DNA of 64,000 nucleotides from Marinicella rhabdoformis. Lineage in GTDB: Bacteria; Pseudomonadota; Gammaproteobacteria; Xanthomonadales; Marinicellaceae. Below, piece after piece: positions 38,235 through 46,626 of the stretch. Each line of letters starts with the position of its first letter. The stretch's first letter is position 1. The DNA lies in the NCBI RefSeq assembly GCF_009671245.1, contig NZ_VTFS01000008.1, positions 88,574-152,573 of the forward strand, read 5' to 3'. The position numbers were made by a program, and so were the translations under genes. Under the pieces are notes generated by a model. The model was not told the origin of the DNA, made no database searches, and worked only from the letters and a program-made list of their open reading frames with translations.

Positions 38235-39215
38235 ATGAAAACAACTAAACATGATCACAGCCTTTCCAATGAAAGTGACACACACCAATTTCATGGTATG
38301 AAGGCTGATGCCAAAGCATTAAAAATAACCGGATGGTTAACTGGTATTTATTTCATTATTGAGCTTGCTCTTGGTTTTTACTCAGGATCAGTTGCAGTTA
38401 TTTCTGATGCCTTCCATACTTTTTCAGCAGTTGGTGGCGTGTTGATTGCATTGATTGCAAACAAAATAGCCTCAAGGCCGCCAGGAAAAAGTCATACATT
38501 TGGACTGATACGTGCTGAAATCGCTGGTGCATTATTAAACGGGTTATTTTTGTTGCTGATGGCAGTTTATGTTTTGTGGATGGGTTATACGCGACTGAAA
38601 GTAAGTATTGAAATTCCAACCAATATTATGTTTATTTCTGCCATTGGTGGATTGATTACAGAGTTTATTTCCATGGGAGTCATGTGGAAAGGTTCAAAGA
38701 ACAATCTTAATATGAAAGGTGCTTTCTGGCATGTTTTACAAACGTTTGTTGGAAGCATCATCATCATTATTGCTGCATTAGTGATTAAGTTAACAGGTTG
38801 GTATCCAATTGATCCAATCTTAGGTATGTTGTTTGGTCTTGTTTTGTTTGTAGCTTCAATTGGTATCATTAAGGAAAGCTTTAACATTTTGCTTGAATCA
38901 ACACCTAAAGATATTGATGTTGAGGACATTGTTGAAGACCTGAGAAAAATAAAAAATATTGAAGATATTCATCATGTTCATGCATGGGCTTTAACCACTG
39001 GAAAAAACCTTTTTATGGCACACTTAAAAATCAAGGAAATGAATGCTCATGAAAAAATACTTGAAGACGCCAATAAAATACTCAAGCAAAAATACAACAT
39101 TTATTTCTCAACTTTGCAGGTTGAAGAGAAATGTCCGATGGATGATACCGCAGAGTTCATTGATTATTTAGAAAACAGGGAATCAACACCTCAAGGTGTA
39201 CACGATGAACATTAG
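38235..39215 (+). CDS. CDF transporter homologue lacking the usual Asp ligands
   Basis: A 326-residue cation diffusion facilitator with a His-containing N-terminus, six transmembrane helices and a C-terminal cytoplasmic domain (IHHVHAWALTTGKN). In ZnT/ZitB proteins the transport site uses HxxxD in both TM2 and TM5. Here TM2 reads SDAFHTFSA (His61 then Ala65) and TM5 reads WHVLQT (His166 then Thr170), so both Asp are missing while both His are kept. Either metal preference is altered or the protein senses rather than transports. Overlaps the EamA gene by 11 bases. Confidence 0.86.
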   Translation: MKTTKHDHSLSNESDTHQFHGMKADAKALKITGWLTGIYFIIELALGFYSGSVAVISDAFHTFSAVGGVLIALIANKIASRPPGKSHTFGLIRAEIAGALLNGLFLLLMAVYVLWMGYTRLKVSIEIPTNIMFISAIGGLITEFISMGVMWKGSKNNLNMKGAFWHVLQTFVGSIIIIIAALVIKLTGWYPIDPILGMLFGLVLFVASIGIIKESFNILLESTPKDIDVEDIVEDLRKIKNIEDIHHVHAWALTTGKNLFMAHLKIKEMNAHEKILEDANKILKQKYNIYFSTLQVEEKCPMDDTAEFIDYLENRESTPQGVHDEH

Positions 39216-40098
39216 AGTCAAGAATGCGCTCACAGTCATTGTTGTGATGTTTTTGTGGGCCATCTGCTATCCATTAATTACAATCGGTTTAGAACATGCA
39301 CCACATATTACATTTGCAGCATGCAGGGCATCTATAGCTGGCGTAATTCTTCTGTTGATTGGATATTCTTTAGGTAAACCACACCCAAGAGGGATTCTGC
39401 TTTGGTTACTTCTGGTTCTAATTGGAATAGGTGCAACCACCATTGGATTTTACGGCATGTTTCATGCCTCTGAATTTCTAGCACCTGGCATAGCAACAGT
39501 GATTACGAACTTACAACCAATGCTCACTGCAGTACTTGCGTATTGGTTTTTAAGTGAAAAGATGAGCATGCGTCAATTTTTTGCAATTAGTATGGGTTTT
39601 GTTGGAATTCTTATTATCACCTCAAACAATTTTCCCGATAATTCAAATGTTTCAACAACTGGTATTATCTATTTGCTCATTGCCATAACAGGCTTATCTG
39701 TTTCAAATCTACTAATTAAGAAAATCACTGGTCAAATTGATGCCTTAATTGCCATGGGTTGGCAATTGATTTTTGGGTCAGTTTTTTTATGGCTATTAGC
39801 AATTTCAACAGAGAACCAAAGAGACATTGATTGGACAATTGAATTCATTATCAGTCTATCAGGACTGTCATTACTGGGCACTTCTTTGGCGTATTGGCTT
39901 TGGTTTAAAGCTTTAGAGCAAGTTGATTTGGTCTTTGCCAATGCCTTTAGTTTCTTGGCACCAGCATTTGGAATTTCTATTGGTATTTTATTTTTCAATG
40001 AAACATTTAGCATGACTACAGTCATTGGCTTGACTGTAATTTTCACAGGTATTGTGCTAATAAACTTACCGCAAAAGGGTACCAATAATGCTGCTTGA
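39205..40098 (+). CDS. EamA-family (DMT) exporter
   Basis: A 297-residue membrane protein with ten helices in two EamA repeats. Seen: VMFLWAICYPLITIGLEHAP in helix 1, ITNLQPMLTAVLAYWFLSEK between helices 4 and 5, and FLAPAFGISIGILFFNETF in the second repeat. The family exports amino acids or small metabolites. The ATG at 39205 is used, within the end of the CDF gene; substrate unknown. Confidence 0.87.
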   Translation: MNIRVKNALTVIVVMFLWAICYPLITIGLEHAPHITFAACRASIAGVILLLIGYSLGKPHPRGILLWLLLVLIGIGATTIGFYGMFHASEFLAPGIATVITNLQPMLTAVLAYWFLSEKMSMRQFFAISMGFVGILIITSNNFPDNSNVSTTGIIYLLIAITGLSVSNLLIKKITGQIDALIAMGWQLIFGSVFLWLLAISTENQRDIDWTIEFIISLSGLSLLGTSLAYWLWFKALEQVDLVFANAFSFLAPAFGISIGILFFNETFSMTTVIGLTVIFTGIVLINLPQKGTNNAA

Positions 40099-40543
40099 AT
40101 TCATTGAAATATTGATTATTGGCTTTGTTACTTTACTTATGGCAACTGGTTTTTTTTATGAGTGCATGTGTATATTACTGCGAGTGATTCTTCATTTTAA
40201 TTTTTCTCCAAGAAGAATTCTTTACGTATTAATAACCGGTATTTTTATTGCCCATGGTTTAACCATTTTCATGTACGCTTTGGTGTATTGGATTTTGGTT
40301 CACTGGTTAGGTTTTGAACAACTTTCAGGGCTAATCAACGATCATTATCTGAGTTATATTTATTACTCAGCCACTACATACTCATCATTGGGAGTGGGCG
40401 ATGTTTTTTCAGCTGGTGGATTGAGATTTATTACAGGACTGCAAGCCATTAACGGATTAATTCTCATTACTTGGTCAGCAACAATTGCATATTTTTCAAT
40501 TCAAAAAATGTGGAAAGAGCACGATGTTAAATATCGAATCTAA
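40088..40543 (+). CDS. Two-pore-domain type ion channel, small
   Basis: A 151-residue membrane protein with about four hydrophobic segments and a selectivity-filter-like pore loop TTYSSLGVGD (residues 96-105), the Ion_trans_2 pattern TxxxGxGD of K+ channels. It is short and has only one pore loop, so it would need to form a tetramer. Overlaps the EamA gene by 11 bases. Confidence 0.75.
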   Translation: MLLEFIEILIIGFVTLLMATGFFYECMCILLRVILHFNFSPRRILYVLITGIFIAHGLTIFMYALVYWILVHWLGFEQLSGLINDHYLSYIYYSATTYSSLGVGDVFSAGGLRFITGLQAINGLILITWSATIAYFSIQKMWKEHDVKYRI

Positions 40544-40604
40544 TAAGCATTTAAACAATAAAAAAAGTTTATGTTGTATTGATCAATTATCATGGGTTGT
40601 CTAA

Positions 40605-41402
40605 TTGAAAAAACTGCATTTTTTAGAGTTAGGTAACCCCAAAAAGCAAACCATTGTTTTCTTACATGGTTTAGGGGCTACACATAGATATTGGATTGAT
40701 GGGATTGAAAAGTTCAATAAAGACTATCATGTAATTCTTCTTGATCTTTTGGGTTTTGGAGAGTCTCCAAAACCATGGCAAAACTATACTATTGAAAAAC
40801 ACCTGGATGCAATAAATGATGTTCTTAACAGCCACAAACCATTTATCTTAGTAGGTCATTCTCTTGGCGCTGTGCTTTCAATTAGTTATTCGGAAATTTA
40901 CACAAAGCATGTAAATGGGTTAATACTTCTGAGCCTTCCTGTATTTGAAAATCAATCCAGTGCATATGGATGGATGAGAAGAAAACCCTCTGGATGGCTA
41001 TTAACAAACATTTTTTCAACTGCTCTGGTTTGTCTAATAACCAGATTTCTTGCCAGAAAAGTGTTGCATCATTTCTTAAAAAAGTACCCTCAAACCATAA
41101 TTGAAGATTTGGTTAAACATAATATGTTTTCATCGACAACATCGCTTTGGAATGTCATTTACAACCAATCAATAATCAATAATTTGAATGCTTTAAATCC
41201 AAATATGGTTGTTAGTTGTATTCATGCAATTGATGATGAAACTGCACCATATGGAAATTTACAAGCATTAGTCAACAGTCAAAAAAACTGGACGTTGTAT
41301 ACGTTGAATAATGGAGATCACCATCCATGGTTGTGGCAAAAACCAGAATGTGTAGAAGTACTAAATTCATTGATGAATAATCATATCCAGATTAACAGGT
41401 GA
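40605..41402 (+). CDS. Alpha/beta hydrolase
   Basis: A 265-residue alpha/beta-fold hydrolase without signal peptide. Seen: oxyanion region FLHGLGATHRYW, nucleophile elbow VGHSLGA (Ser), acid candidate in HAIDDETAPYG and catalytic His in GDHHPWLW. Starts with TTG at 40605, with no nearby in-frame ATG. The substrate, an ester or lactone, is unknown. Confidence 0.82.
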   Translation: MKKLHFLELGNPKKQTIVFLHGLGATHRYWIDGIEKFNKDYHVILLDLLGFGESPKPWQNYTIEKHLDAINDVLNSHKPFILVGHSLGAVLSISYSEIYTKHVNGLILLSLPVFENQSSAYGWMRRKPSGWLLTNIFSTALVCLITRFLARKVLHHFLKKYPQTIIEDLVKHNMFSSTTSLWNVIYNQSIINNLNALNPNMVVSCIHAIDDETAPYGNLQALVNSQKNWTLYTLNNGDHHPWLWQKPECVEVLNSLMNNHIQINR

Positions 41403-41477
41403 ACCCAAGAAACTGGAAGCTAAATTAATTAGCATGTTTTTGATTATATGAAAATTGAGAAATCTGAAGGAAAAATT

Positions 41478-42149
41478 ATGAACACTAAGAACACTGAATA
41501 TTTAAAAGCTTTAAGGTTTAACTGGCTTACGAAACATTACGACACTATAGTTTCACTGACAACCAGAGAAGCTTTATTTAAGAAAAAATTAATTGAACAA
41601 TCTGATTTAATAGATGGTGATGAAGTTTTGGATGTAGGCTCTGGGACTGGAACATTGGCAATAATGCTTAAACAAAGCAATCCTAATTTAATGGTCACAG
41701 GTGTTGATGGAGATGCAAAGATTATCTCATTGGCTCAAAAAAAAACAAATGATAAAAATATTCAAATATCCTTCAAGCAAGGTTTGTCTTTTGATTTACC
41801 ATTTTCAAAGAGTGCTTTTAATTCATGCTTTTCAAGTTTATTTTTCCATCACTTAACAGATGAAAATAAACTGAAAACTTTCAATGAAATATTTCGAGTT
41901 CTGAAGAATGGTGGGCAGCTGCATGTTGCTGATTGGGGTAAGCCGAAAAATATTTTTATGCGATTGCTCTTTTATCCTATCCAATTTCTTGATGGCTTTG
42001 AAACGACAAGTTCGAATATCAAAGGTATCCTGCCAAAATTAATGGAAGATTCTGGTTTTATAGAAATAAAAATTGAACAGGAAATATCAACTATGTTTGG
42101 TACCATGACTTTGTACAGTGCAGAAAAGCCAATTAGCCCTGCAACTTAA
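41478..42149 (+). CDS. Class I SAM methyltransferase, copy 1
   Basis: A 223-residue UbiE-like methyltransferase. Seen: SAM-binding motif I VLDVGSGTGTLA, acid loop GVDGDAKII, and FSSLFFHHLTDENK. It is closely similar to the protein at 53938, and both are next to metal transporters. The ATG at 41478 after GAAGGAAAAATT is preferred to an in-frame start 30 bases earlier, and it aligns with the start of copy 2. Substrate unknown; a metal or metalloid substrate is only a guess from location. Confidence 0.85.
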   Translation: MNTKNTEYLKALRFNWLTKHYDTIVSLTTREALFKKKLIEQSDLIDGDEVLDVGSGTGTLAIMLKQSNPNLMVTGVDGDAKIISLAQKKTNDKNIQISFKQGLSFDLPFSKSAFNSCFSSLFFHHLTDENKLKTFNEIFRVLKNGGQLHVADWGKPKNIFMRLLFYPIQFLDGFETTSSNIKGILPKLMEDSGFIEIKIEQEISTMFGTMTLYSAEKPISPAT

Positions 42150-42213
42150 TTAAAATATTAAACCTAGAATAGTTTCATATGGTATAAATAATCCCAGTAA
42201 GGTTTTTTTTATT

Positions 42214-42606
42214 CTACTTCTTTTGAAGAGACTTAATAATCCCACAATCACCAACTTTTTGATTATTCGAGCAGGAGTCAGTAAGTGCTTCTAATTGTGT
42301 TTTCAGGTGTCTAAGTTCCTTCATTTTAATTTTAACCATCTTGACTTGATCATTGATGAGCTCGTTCACTTCTTCACATGCGGCATTGGGATTGTCTCGG
42401 AGCACATTAATTCGCTTGATGTCACTCAGCGATAGATCCAGGTGGCGACAATGCTTGATAAATTCCAGTTGATCAATAACTTTTGAGTCATATACCCTGA
42501 AGTTACCTTCTGTTCTGCCTGCTGATTTAATGAGGTTTTGAGTTTCGTAGTAACGAATGGTTTGAACGGAAAGGTCGGTTTTTTTAGATAATTGCCCGAT
42601 TTTCAT
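42214..42606 (-). CDS. MerR-family regulator, CadR/PbrR type
   Basis: A 130-residue Cd/Pb/Zn-responsive activator. Seen: winged helix KIGQLSKKTDLSVQTIRYYE and metal-ligand cysteines at 77 (AACEEV), 112 (SCSNN) and 121 (DCGI), the CadR/PbrR pattern. It is divergent from the CDF gene and its operator lies in the 69-base gap. The same operator occurs at 51844, so this regulator probably controls the FTR1 gene too. Confidence 0.9.
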   Translation of the reverse strand: MKIGQLSKKTDLSVQTIRYYETQNLIKSAGRTEGNFRVYDSKVIDQLEFIKHCRHLDLSLSDIKRINVLRDNPNAACEEVNELINDQVKMVKIKMKELRHLKTQLEALTDSCSNNQKVGDCGIIKSLQKK

Positions 42607-42615
42607 ATTTTACTC

Positions 42616-42646
42616 TTGACTCTATAGTGGCTATAGATATTAAACT
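42616..42646 (+). promoter_or_regulatory. MerR-type (CadR/PbrR) promoter for CDF gene
   Basis: TTGACT (42616-42621), then the dyad ACTCTATAG-TGG-CTATAGAT, then a -10 hexamer in TTAAACT (TTAAAC with 18 bases spacing or TAAACT with 19). It is almost identical to the operator at 51844 and to published pbr operators in style. Confidence 0.85.
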
Positions 42647-42675
42647 GCACGCTTGATAAAAACAAGTACATTCAA

Positions 42676-43563
42676 ATGTCAGATTCTTGCGGTAACAGTT
42701 GTAACAATACAGCGCAAAGTACAGATCAAGTCACAAAGGTTCCTGATCATGGGTTGGTCAGTACTTTTGAAGTGACCAAAATGGACTGTCCATCTGAGGA
42801 AAGTATGATTCGCATGGCGCTGGAGAATTGTCAGTCTTTAAAAGCCATGGACTTTGATATTCCTGGAAGAAGGTTAAAGGTCTACCATGAAAATGGAATC
42901 GAAGAAATTCAACAAAAGCTTACAAATTTGAATCTGGGAGCCAGCCTACTTGAGACCCAACAAATTGATTCTGAAGCGCTAACGGATGCCATCAGAAATG
43001 CCAGTTTAGAAGACAGTAAAGAGTTTAAGGTCCTTCTTTGGTTGCTGATAATTAATGCAGTGATGTTTGTTATCGAATTTGTGGTTGGTGTTATAGCGCA
43101 ATCCACAGGGTTGCTTGCCGACTCTCTTGATATGTTTGCAGATGCTGCTGTTTATGCTACTGCAATTTATGCCGTTGGTAAAAGCGATCAATTGAAACTC
43201 AAAGCTGCACACCTGTCTGGTTGGTTACAGGTGTTGTTAGGCTTAGGTGCGTTATTAGAGGTCTTGAGGCGATTTATTTATGGCAGTGATCCAGTTTCAA
43301 CTCTAATGATTGGAATGGGATTGATTGCTTTAGTGGCCAATGTGACATGTTTAATGTTAATAGCAAAGAAAAAAGATTCCGGTGCTCACATGAAAGCCAG
43401 CTGGATATTTTCAGCCAATGATGTCATAGCCAATACTGGCGTAATTTTAGCTGGCGTGCTGGTGATGATAACAGGTTCTGCCTTACCCGATTTAATCATT
43501 GGTTTAGTCATCGTTGCTTTTGTATTAAATGGTGCCAGGCGAATCTTGCAAATCAAGTCCTGA
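42676..43563 (+). CDS. CDF-type cation efflux protein with N-terminal HMA domain
   Basis: A 295-residue protein. An N-terminal Cys-rich segment and HMA-like fold (KMDCPSEESMIR, residues 35-46) precede a CDF membrane domain with DSLDMFAD (Asp152 and Asp156) and FSANDVIANTGV. This group, often called cation transporter next to CadR-type regulators, exports Zn2+, Cd2+ or Pb2+. Promoted from the MerR-type site just upstream. Part of its 3' end is repeated twice near 54.8 and 55.6 kb as fragments. Confidence 0.87.
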   Translation: MSDSCGNSCNNTAQSTDQVTKVPDHGLVSTFEVTKMDCPSEESMIRMALENCQSLKAMDFDIPGRRLKVYHENGIEEIQQKLTNLNLGASLLETQQIDSEALTDAIRNASLEDSKEFKVLLWLLIINAVMFVIEFVVGVIAQSTGLLADSLDMFADAAVYATAIYAVGKSDQLKLKAAHLSGWLQVLLGLGALLEVLRRFIYGSDPVSTLMIGMGLIALVANVTCLMLIAKKKDSGAHMKASWIFSANDVIANTGVILAGVLVMITGSALPDLIIGLVIVAFVLNGARRILQIKS

Positions 43564-43845
43564 AGCATGAACTGTAACTAACTTGAACAAACTGATAGAA
43601 TATAGGTCTTAAATAAAAATGACACAAAGACACTTAAATTTAATGCGTTTTAAACCAATCATATTTCTGTTTGTAATGGCTGTATCTTTTCAGTCCATTG
43701 CTGCTGTGTCTGATGTTCACCAATCACACCAATCAGGTGCTGAGCATTTAGAGTTTGAACATGAGCATGAAGGTGATGCCAATTTAACGCCTCAAAAAGA
43801 ATTGAGTTCATTTGACTGTCATCATTGCTGTCATTGTCATGGAGT
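43557..43845 (+). repeat. Long direct repeat, copy 1 (promoter and leader gene)
   Basis: From 43557 to about 43845 the sequence matches 55601-55889 (offset 12044) with few differences. It covers the end of the CDF gene, the untranslated region and the first part of the leader gene. Divergence starts after the CHHCCHCHG segment. Confidence 0.88.
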
Positions 43846-43975
43846 TTCTTGTCATTATTTAGACAACAAACAGATTGGCTATACGTCTTTCTTTGGAACT
43901 TCAGGTTTGATAGAAAGTAGTACCTTATTTACATCCAGAACCTCACCTCCCAATTTCCGACCTCCGATTGTATAA
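43619..43975 (+). CDS. Secreted His/Cys-rich leader protein, copy 1
   Basis: A 118-residue exported protein: signal peptide (FLFVMAVSFQSIAA), then His/Glu-rich DVHQSHQSGAEHLEFEHEHE and the ligand cluster DCHHCCHCHG, ending NFRPPIV. It lies directly before CzcC and after the CDF gene. Same design as 13010 and 55663. It could buffer Zn/Cd in the periplasm or act as a cis-acting leader for the pump operon. Confidence 0.72.
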   Translation: MTQRHLNLMRFKPIIFLFVMAVSFQSIAAVSDVHQSHQSGAEHLEFEHEHEGDANLTPQKELSSFDCHHCCHCHGVSCHYLDNKQIGYTSFFGTSGLIESSTLFTSRTSPPNFRPPIV

Positions 43976-43994
43976 AGATTAATCGTGTAATTTA

Positions 43995-44016
43995 ACCAAA
44001 CGATTTATTGTTTGGT
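43995..44016 (+). promoter_or_regulatory. Hairpin between leader gene and czcC
   Basis: ACCAAAC (43995-44001) pairs exactly with GTTTGGT (44010-44016), followed by a T-rich stretch. It could be a partial terminator or attenuator between the leader and the pump genes. Confidence 0.5.
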
Positions 44017-44048
44017 AGATTTTATTAATTTTAACAATTGGAAACCTT

Positions 44049-45287
44049 ATGAATAACAAACCGATTAGGTGCTTGATATTGCTTTGCCTTGTGGCAATTG
44101 CTGCATCGGGTACAGTTGTTGCCAAAGAAAATAAAGTAAACATTTCTTGGTTAACAGCACAAATAAAAAAACACCCCCAAGTAAAGGCTGCTAAAGAAGT
44201 CTTAAATGCTCAATTGTATGAGGCTGATGGCTTAGATAAAGCTCTGTACAACCCTGAACTTTCTTCAGATTTTGGCAAAGAGGGGGCTGAAAAGACTTAT
44301 ACCTTGGGTATTAATCAGACCATAGATTTTACCAATAAAAGGAAATCAAAAAGACAACAAGCTGTCTTTGCTCGCATCAGCGCACAAAAGAATTACGAAC
44401 TGTTGTTACAGGATAAAATGGCTCAAGCACTTAATGCTTTAGTTACATGGGAAGCAAATTTAAAGCGCTCTGAGTTGGTGGGCCAACAAGAAAAACAAAT
44501 AGAAGATTTATTAGAAATAATAAAGCGACGCATAAATAGTGGTGACTTAGGTGAGCTTGATGCTGAACTGACTTACCTTAGTCTTTCTAAACTTTTTGGT
44601 GAAACAGCTCGAATGCAAGCTCAACTCAGGCGTGCTGAAGCTGATCTCAAAGAGCTGTTACCAGATTGGCAGAACAACACTGTTGACATTCCTCTAAATA
44701 ATTGGGATACAAATACTCAACGAAATTATGATGATCTAATTGATCAACATCCTATGGTGCAAGTAGCTAAATCGCAATGGGAAGTGGCAATGTTAACAGC
44801 TGAAGTCGCAAAGAAAGAGAAAAAAGCAGATCCTACAATTGGGTTAGAAGCTGGAAAACTTGGTAGCGAAGATGTGTTGTCTCTTACTTTTTCTATGCCG
44901 TTATATTTTCGCAACAATTTCAGCTCACAATACAAAGCTGCAAACCAACAAGCCAACGCTGCTGAATCCAATTATCTTGCTGCAATTAGAAAACAACAGT
45001 TTGCAATAGAGGCTTCAAAATTAGCATTGAATGAATATCGAAATCGCTATCAAAAATGGCAAACTTTAATGCACGGCCGCGCTGAAAACAGTGAAAGTTT
45101 ATTACAAAAACAATGGAATGTCGGTGACATCAGCACCACCCAATACCTATTGACATTACAACAAAGAACCGAAGGCTTGTTAGCAGGAATTGAACTGGAA
45201 CAGGAGTATCAATTCGCTCTGATTCAATTATTACTAGATACTGCGCAACTTTATTCAACTCAAGAAACAACTGAGATATCAAAATGA
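44049..45287 (+). CDS. czcC: Outer-membrane efflux protein, CzcC type (pump 2)
   Basis: A 412-residue TolC-family protein with signal peptide (LLCLVAIAASGTVVAKE) and two OEP repeats (LNAQLYEADGLDKALYNPEL in the first; QANAAESNYLAAIRKQQFA in the second). It forms the outer-membrane duct for the czcBA genes that follow, and overlaps czcB by 4 bases. Confidence 0.85.
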   Translation: MNNKPIRCLILLCLVAIAASGTVVAKENKVNISWLTAQIKKHPQVKAAKEVLNAQLYEADGLDKALYNPELSSDFGKEGAEKTYTLGINQTIDFTNKRKSKRQQAVFARISAQKNYELLLQDKMAQALNALVTWEANLKRSELVGQQEKQIEDLLEIIKRRINSGDLGELDAELTYLSLSKLFGETARMQAQLRRAEADLKELLPDWQNNTVDIPLNNWDTNTQRNYDDLIDQHPMVQVAKSQWEVAMLTAEVAKKEKKADPTIGLEAGKLGSEDVLSLTFSMPLYFRNNFSSQYKAANQQANAAESNYLAAIRKQQFAIEASKLALNEYRNRYQKWQTLMHGRAENSESLLQKQWNVGDISTTQYLLTLQQRTEGLLAGIELEQEYQFALIQLLLDTAQLYSTQETTEISK

Positions 45288-46561
45288 ACAATATATTTAA
45301 AATAGCTGTATTCAGCTTATTAGCAATGCTATCGATGAAACCTGGTTATATACAAGCACAACAACATAATCACGAACAAAGCTCAAGTAAAGATCATAAT
45401 CAAGAAAAAGAGCATATTCATGATGAGGCTGAAACCGATGAACATGAAGGTGAACACGAAGATGAACACGGAGATGAACACGAAGATGAACACGGAGATG
45501 AACACGGAGATGAACACGGAGATGAACATGGGGATGAACACGGAGATGAACATGGGGATGAAGCTAGTAGTGTTACATTAACTAAAGAACAGCAAAGACT
45601 AGTAAACATCAAAATTGAATCTCTTAGCTTACGAAATCTTGATTACAATATTTACGCTCCAGGTGAAATCCAAGCCAACGGCTATACTAGTTATTTGGTA
45701 TCACCTCGTGTTGATTCAGTAGTAATGAAACGTCATAAGGCTTTAGGTGATCATATTCAAAAAGGTGATGAACTTGTAACATTGTTTAGTGAATCAGTTG
45801 CTGAAGCTCAAGCCACTCTAAAAATAGCATCAGCTGAATGGCAAAGAGTTAGCCAACTAGGACGAAAAGTCGTTGGTGATAACCGCTATATCACTACTAA
45901 AAACGACTATGAACTTGCCAAAGCACGTTTAATGGCATTTGGCTTATCTGGAAAATTGATCAATCAATCAACAAGCTCTCTTGGTGAATACACATTGAAT
46001 GCAAAAATTGATGGTGCTATTTTGTCTGATGATTTCCAACAAGGACAAAGGGTTGAAGCCGGTCATGCATTAATGTTAGTCAGTGACGAATCACAATTAT
46101 GGGTCGAGGCCAGAGTTCAAGCATCAGTGCAATTAAATTTGCCGGTAGGAACATTAGCACAAGTCAAGGTCGGTGATCGATTTTATCCAGCAGAAGTTTC
46201 TCAAGAAGCTCATACCATTGATGAAAATACACGTACACGTGTAATACGTTTGTTAATTAATAATCCAAAAGATTCTTTACACCCTGGTGAGTTTGCTGAT
46301 GTTTATTTTAACGTATCAACTAAAAAGGCTGTTACTGCTGTTCCAGAAAATGCCTTAATGCGTACAGCAGATGGTGATTGGGCCGTTTTTGTTGAAACCG
46401 AAAGAAACCAATTTGCAGCTCAAGAAGTTGAATTGGGACGTGTTTTAGGTGATTTTTATGAAATATTTGGCTTGGATGTTGGCACAAAAGTTGTGACTCA
46501 AGGTGCTTTCTTTGTAGCCTCAGAATCTGCTAAAGGCGGATTTGATCCGCATAATCATTAA
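45284..46561 (+). CDS. czcB: Periplasmic adaptor CzcB with Asp/Glu/His repeat (pump 2)
   Basis: A 425-residue RND adaptor. Signal peptide (residues 1-25), then a 60-residue acidic/His-rich region with ten or so EHGD-type repeats (residues about 52-93), then the lipoyl, hairpin and barrel domains (PRVDSVVMKRHKALGDHIQK). The His repeats probably collect Zn2+, Cd2+ or Co2+ for the pump. C-terminus FDPHNH. Confidence 0.87.
   Translation: MNNIFKIAVFSLLAMLSMKPGYIQAQQHNHEQSSSKDHNQEKEHIHDEAETDEHEGEHEDEHGDEHEDEHGDEHGDEHGDEHGDEHGDEHGDEASSVTLTKEQQRLVNIKIESLSLRNLDYNIYAPGEIQANGYTSYLVSPRVDSVVMKRHKALGDHIQKGDELVTLFSESVAEAQATLKIASAEWQRVSQLGRKVVGDNRYITTKNDYELAKARLMAFGLSGKLINQSTSSLGEYTLNAKIDGAILSDDFQQGQRVEAGHALMLVSDESQLWVEARVQASVQLNLPVGTLAQVKVGDRFYPAEVSQEAHTIDENTRTRVIRLLINNPKDSLHPGEFADVYFNVSTKKAVTAVPENALMRTADGDWAVFVETERNQFAAQEVELGRVLGDFYEIFGLDVGTKVVTQGAFFVASESAKGGFDPHNH
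45437..45562 (+). repeat. Twelve-base coding repeats in czcB
   Basis: Tandem 12-base units encode GDEH, with EDEH and EGEH variants, about ten times. Strong DNA identity makes slippage and copy-number change likely. Confidence 0.9.
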
Positions 46562-46626
46562 CCTTTCTTCGTCATTTCTGTGAAAGCAGGAATCAAATAG
46601 AACAAGAAATTTAACGGAGAAAAAAT

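Noticed and set aside
42150..42213. Possible terminator between the methyltransferase and the convergent MerR gene
   Set aside because: A T run is present near 42203 but the only matching arm is six bases with a loop near 40 bases; too weak to call.
45418..45612. Minus-strand frame of CSSP repeats opposite czcB
   Set aside because: A shadow of the 12-base GDEH coding repeat; low complexity and no ribosome site.
46562..46626. CTTTC/GAAAG hairpin between czcB and czcA
   Set aside because: Only five pairs with a long loop and no T run; not distinguishable from chance.
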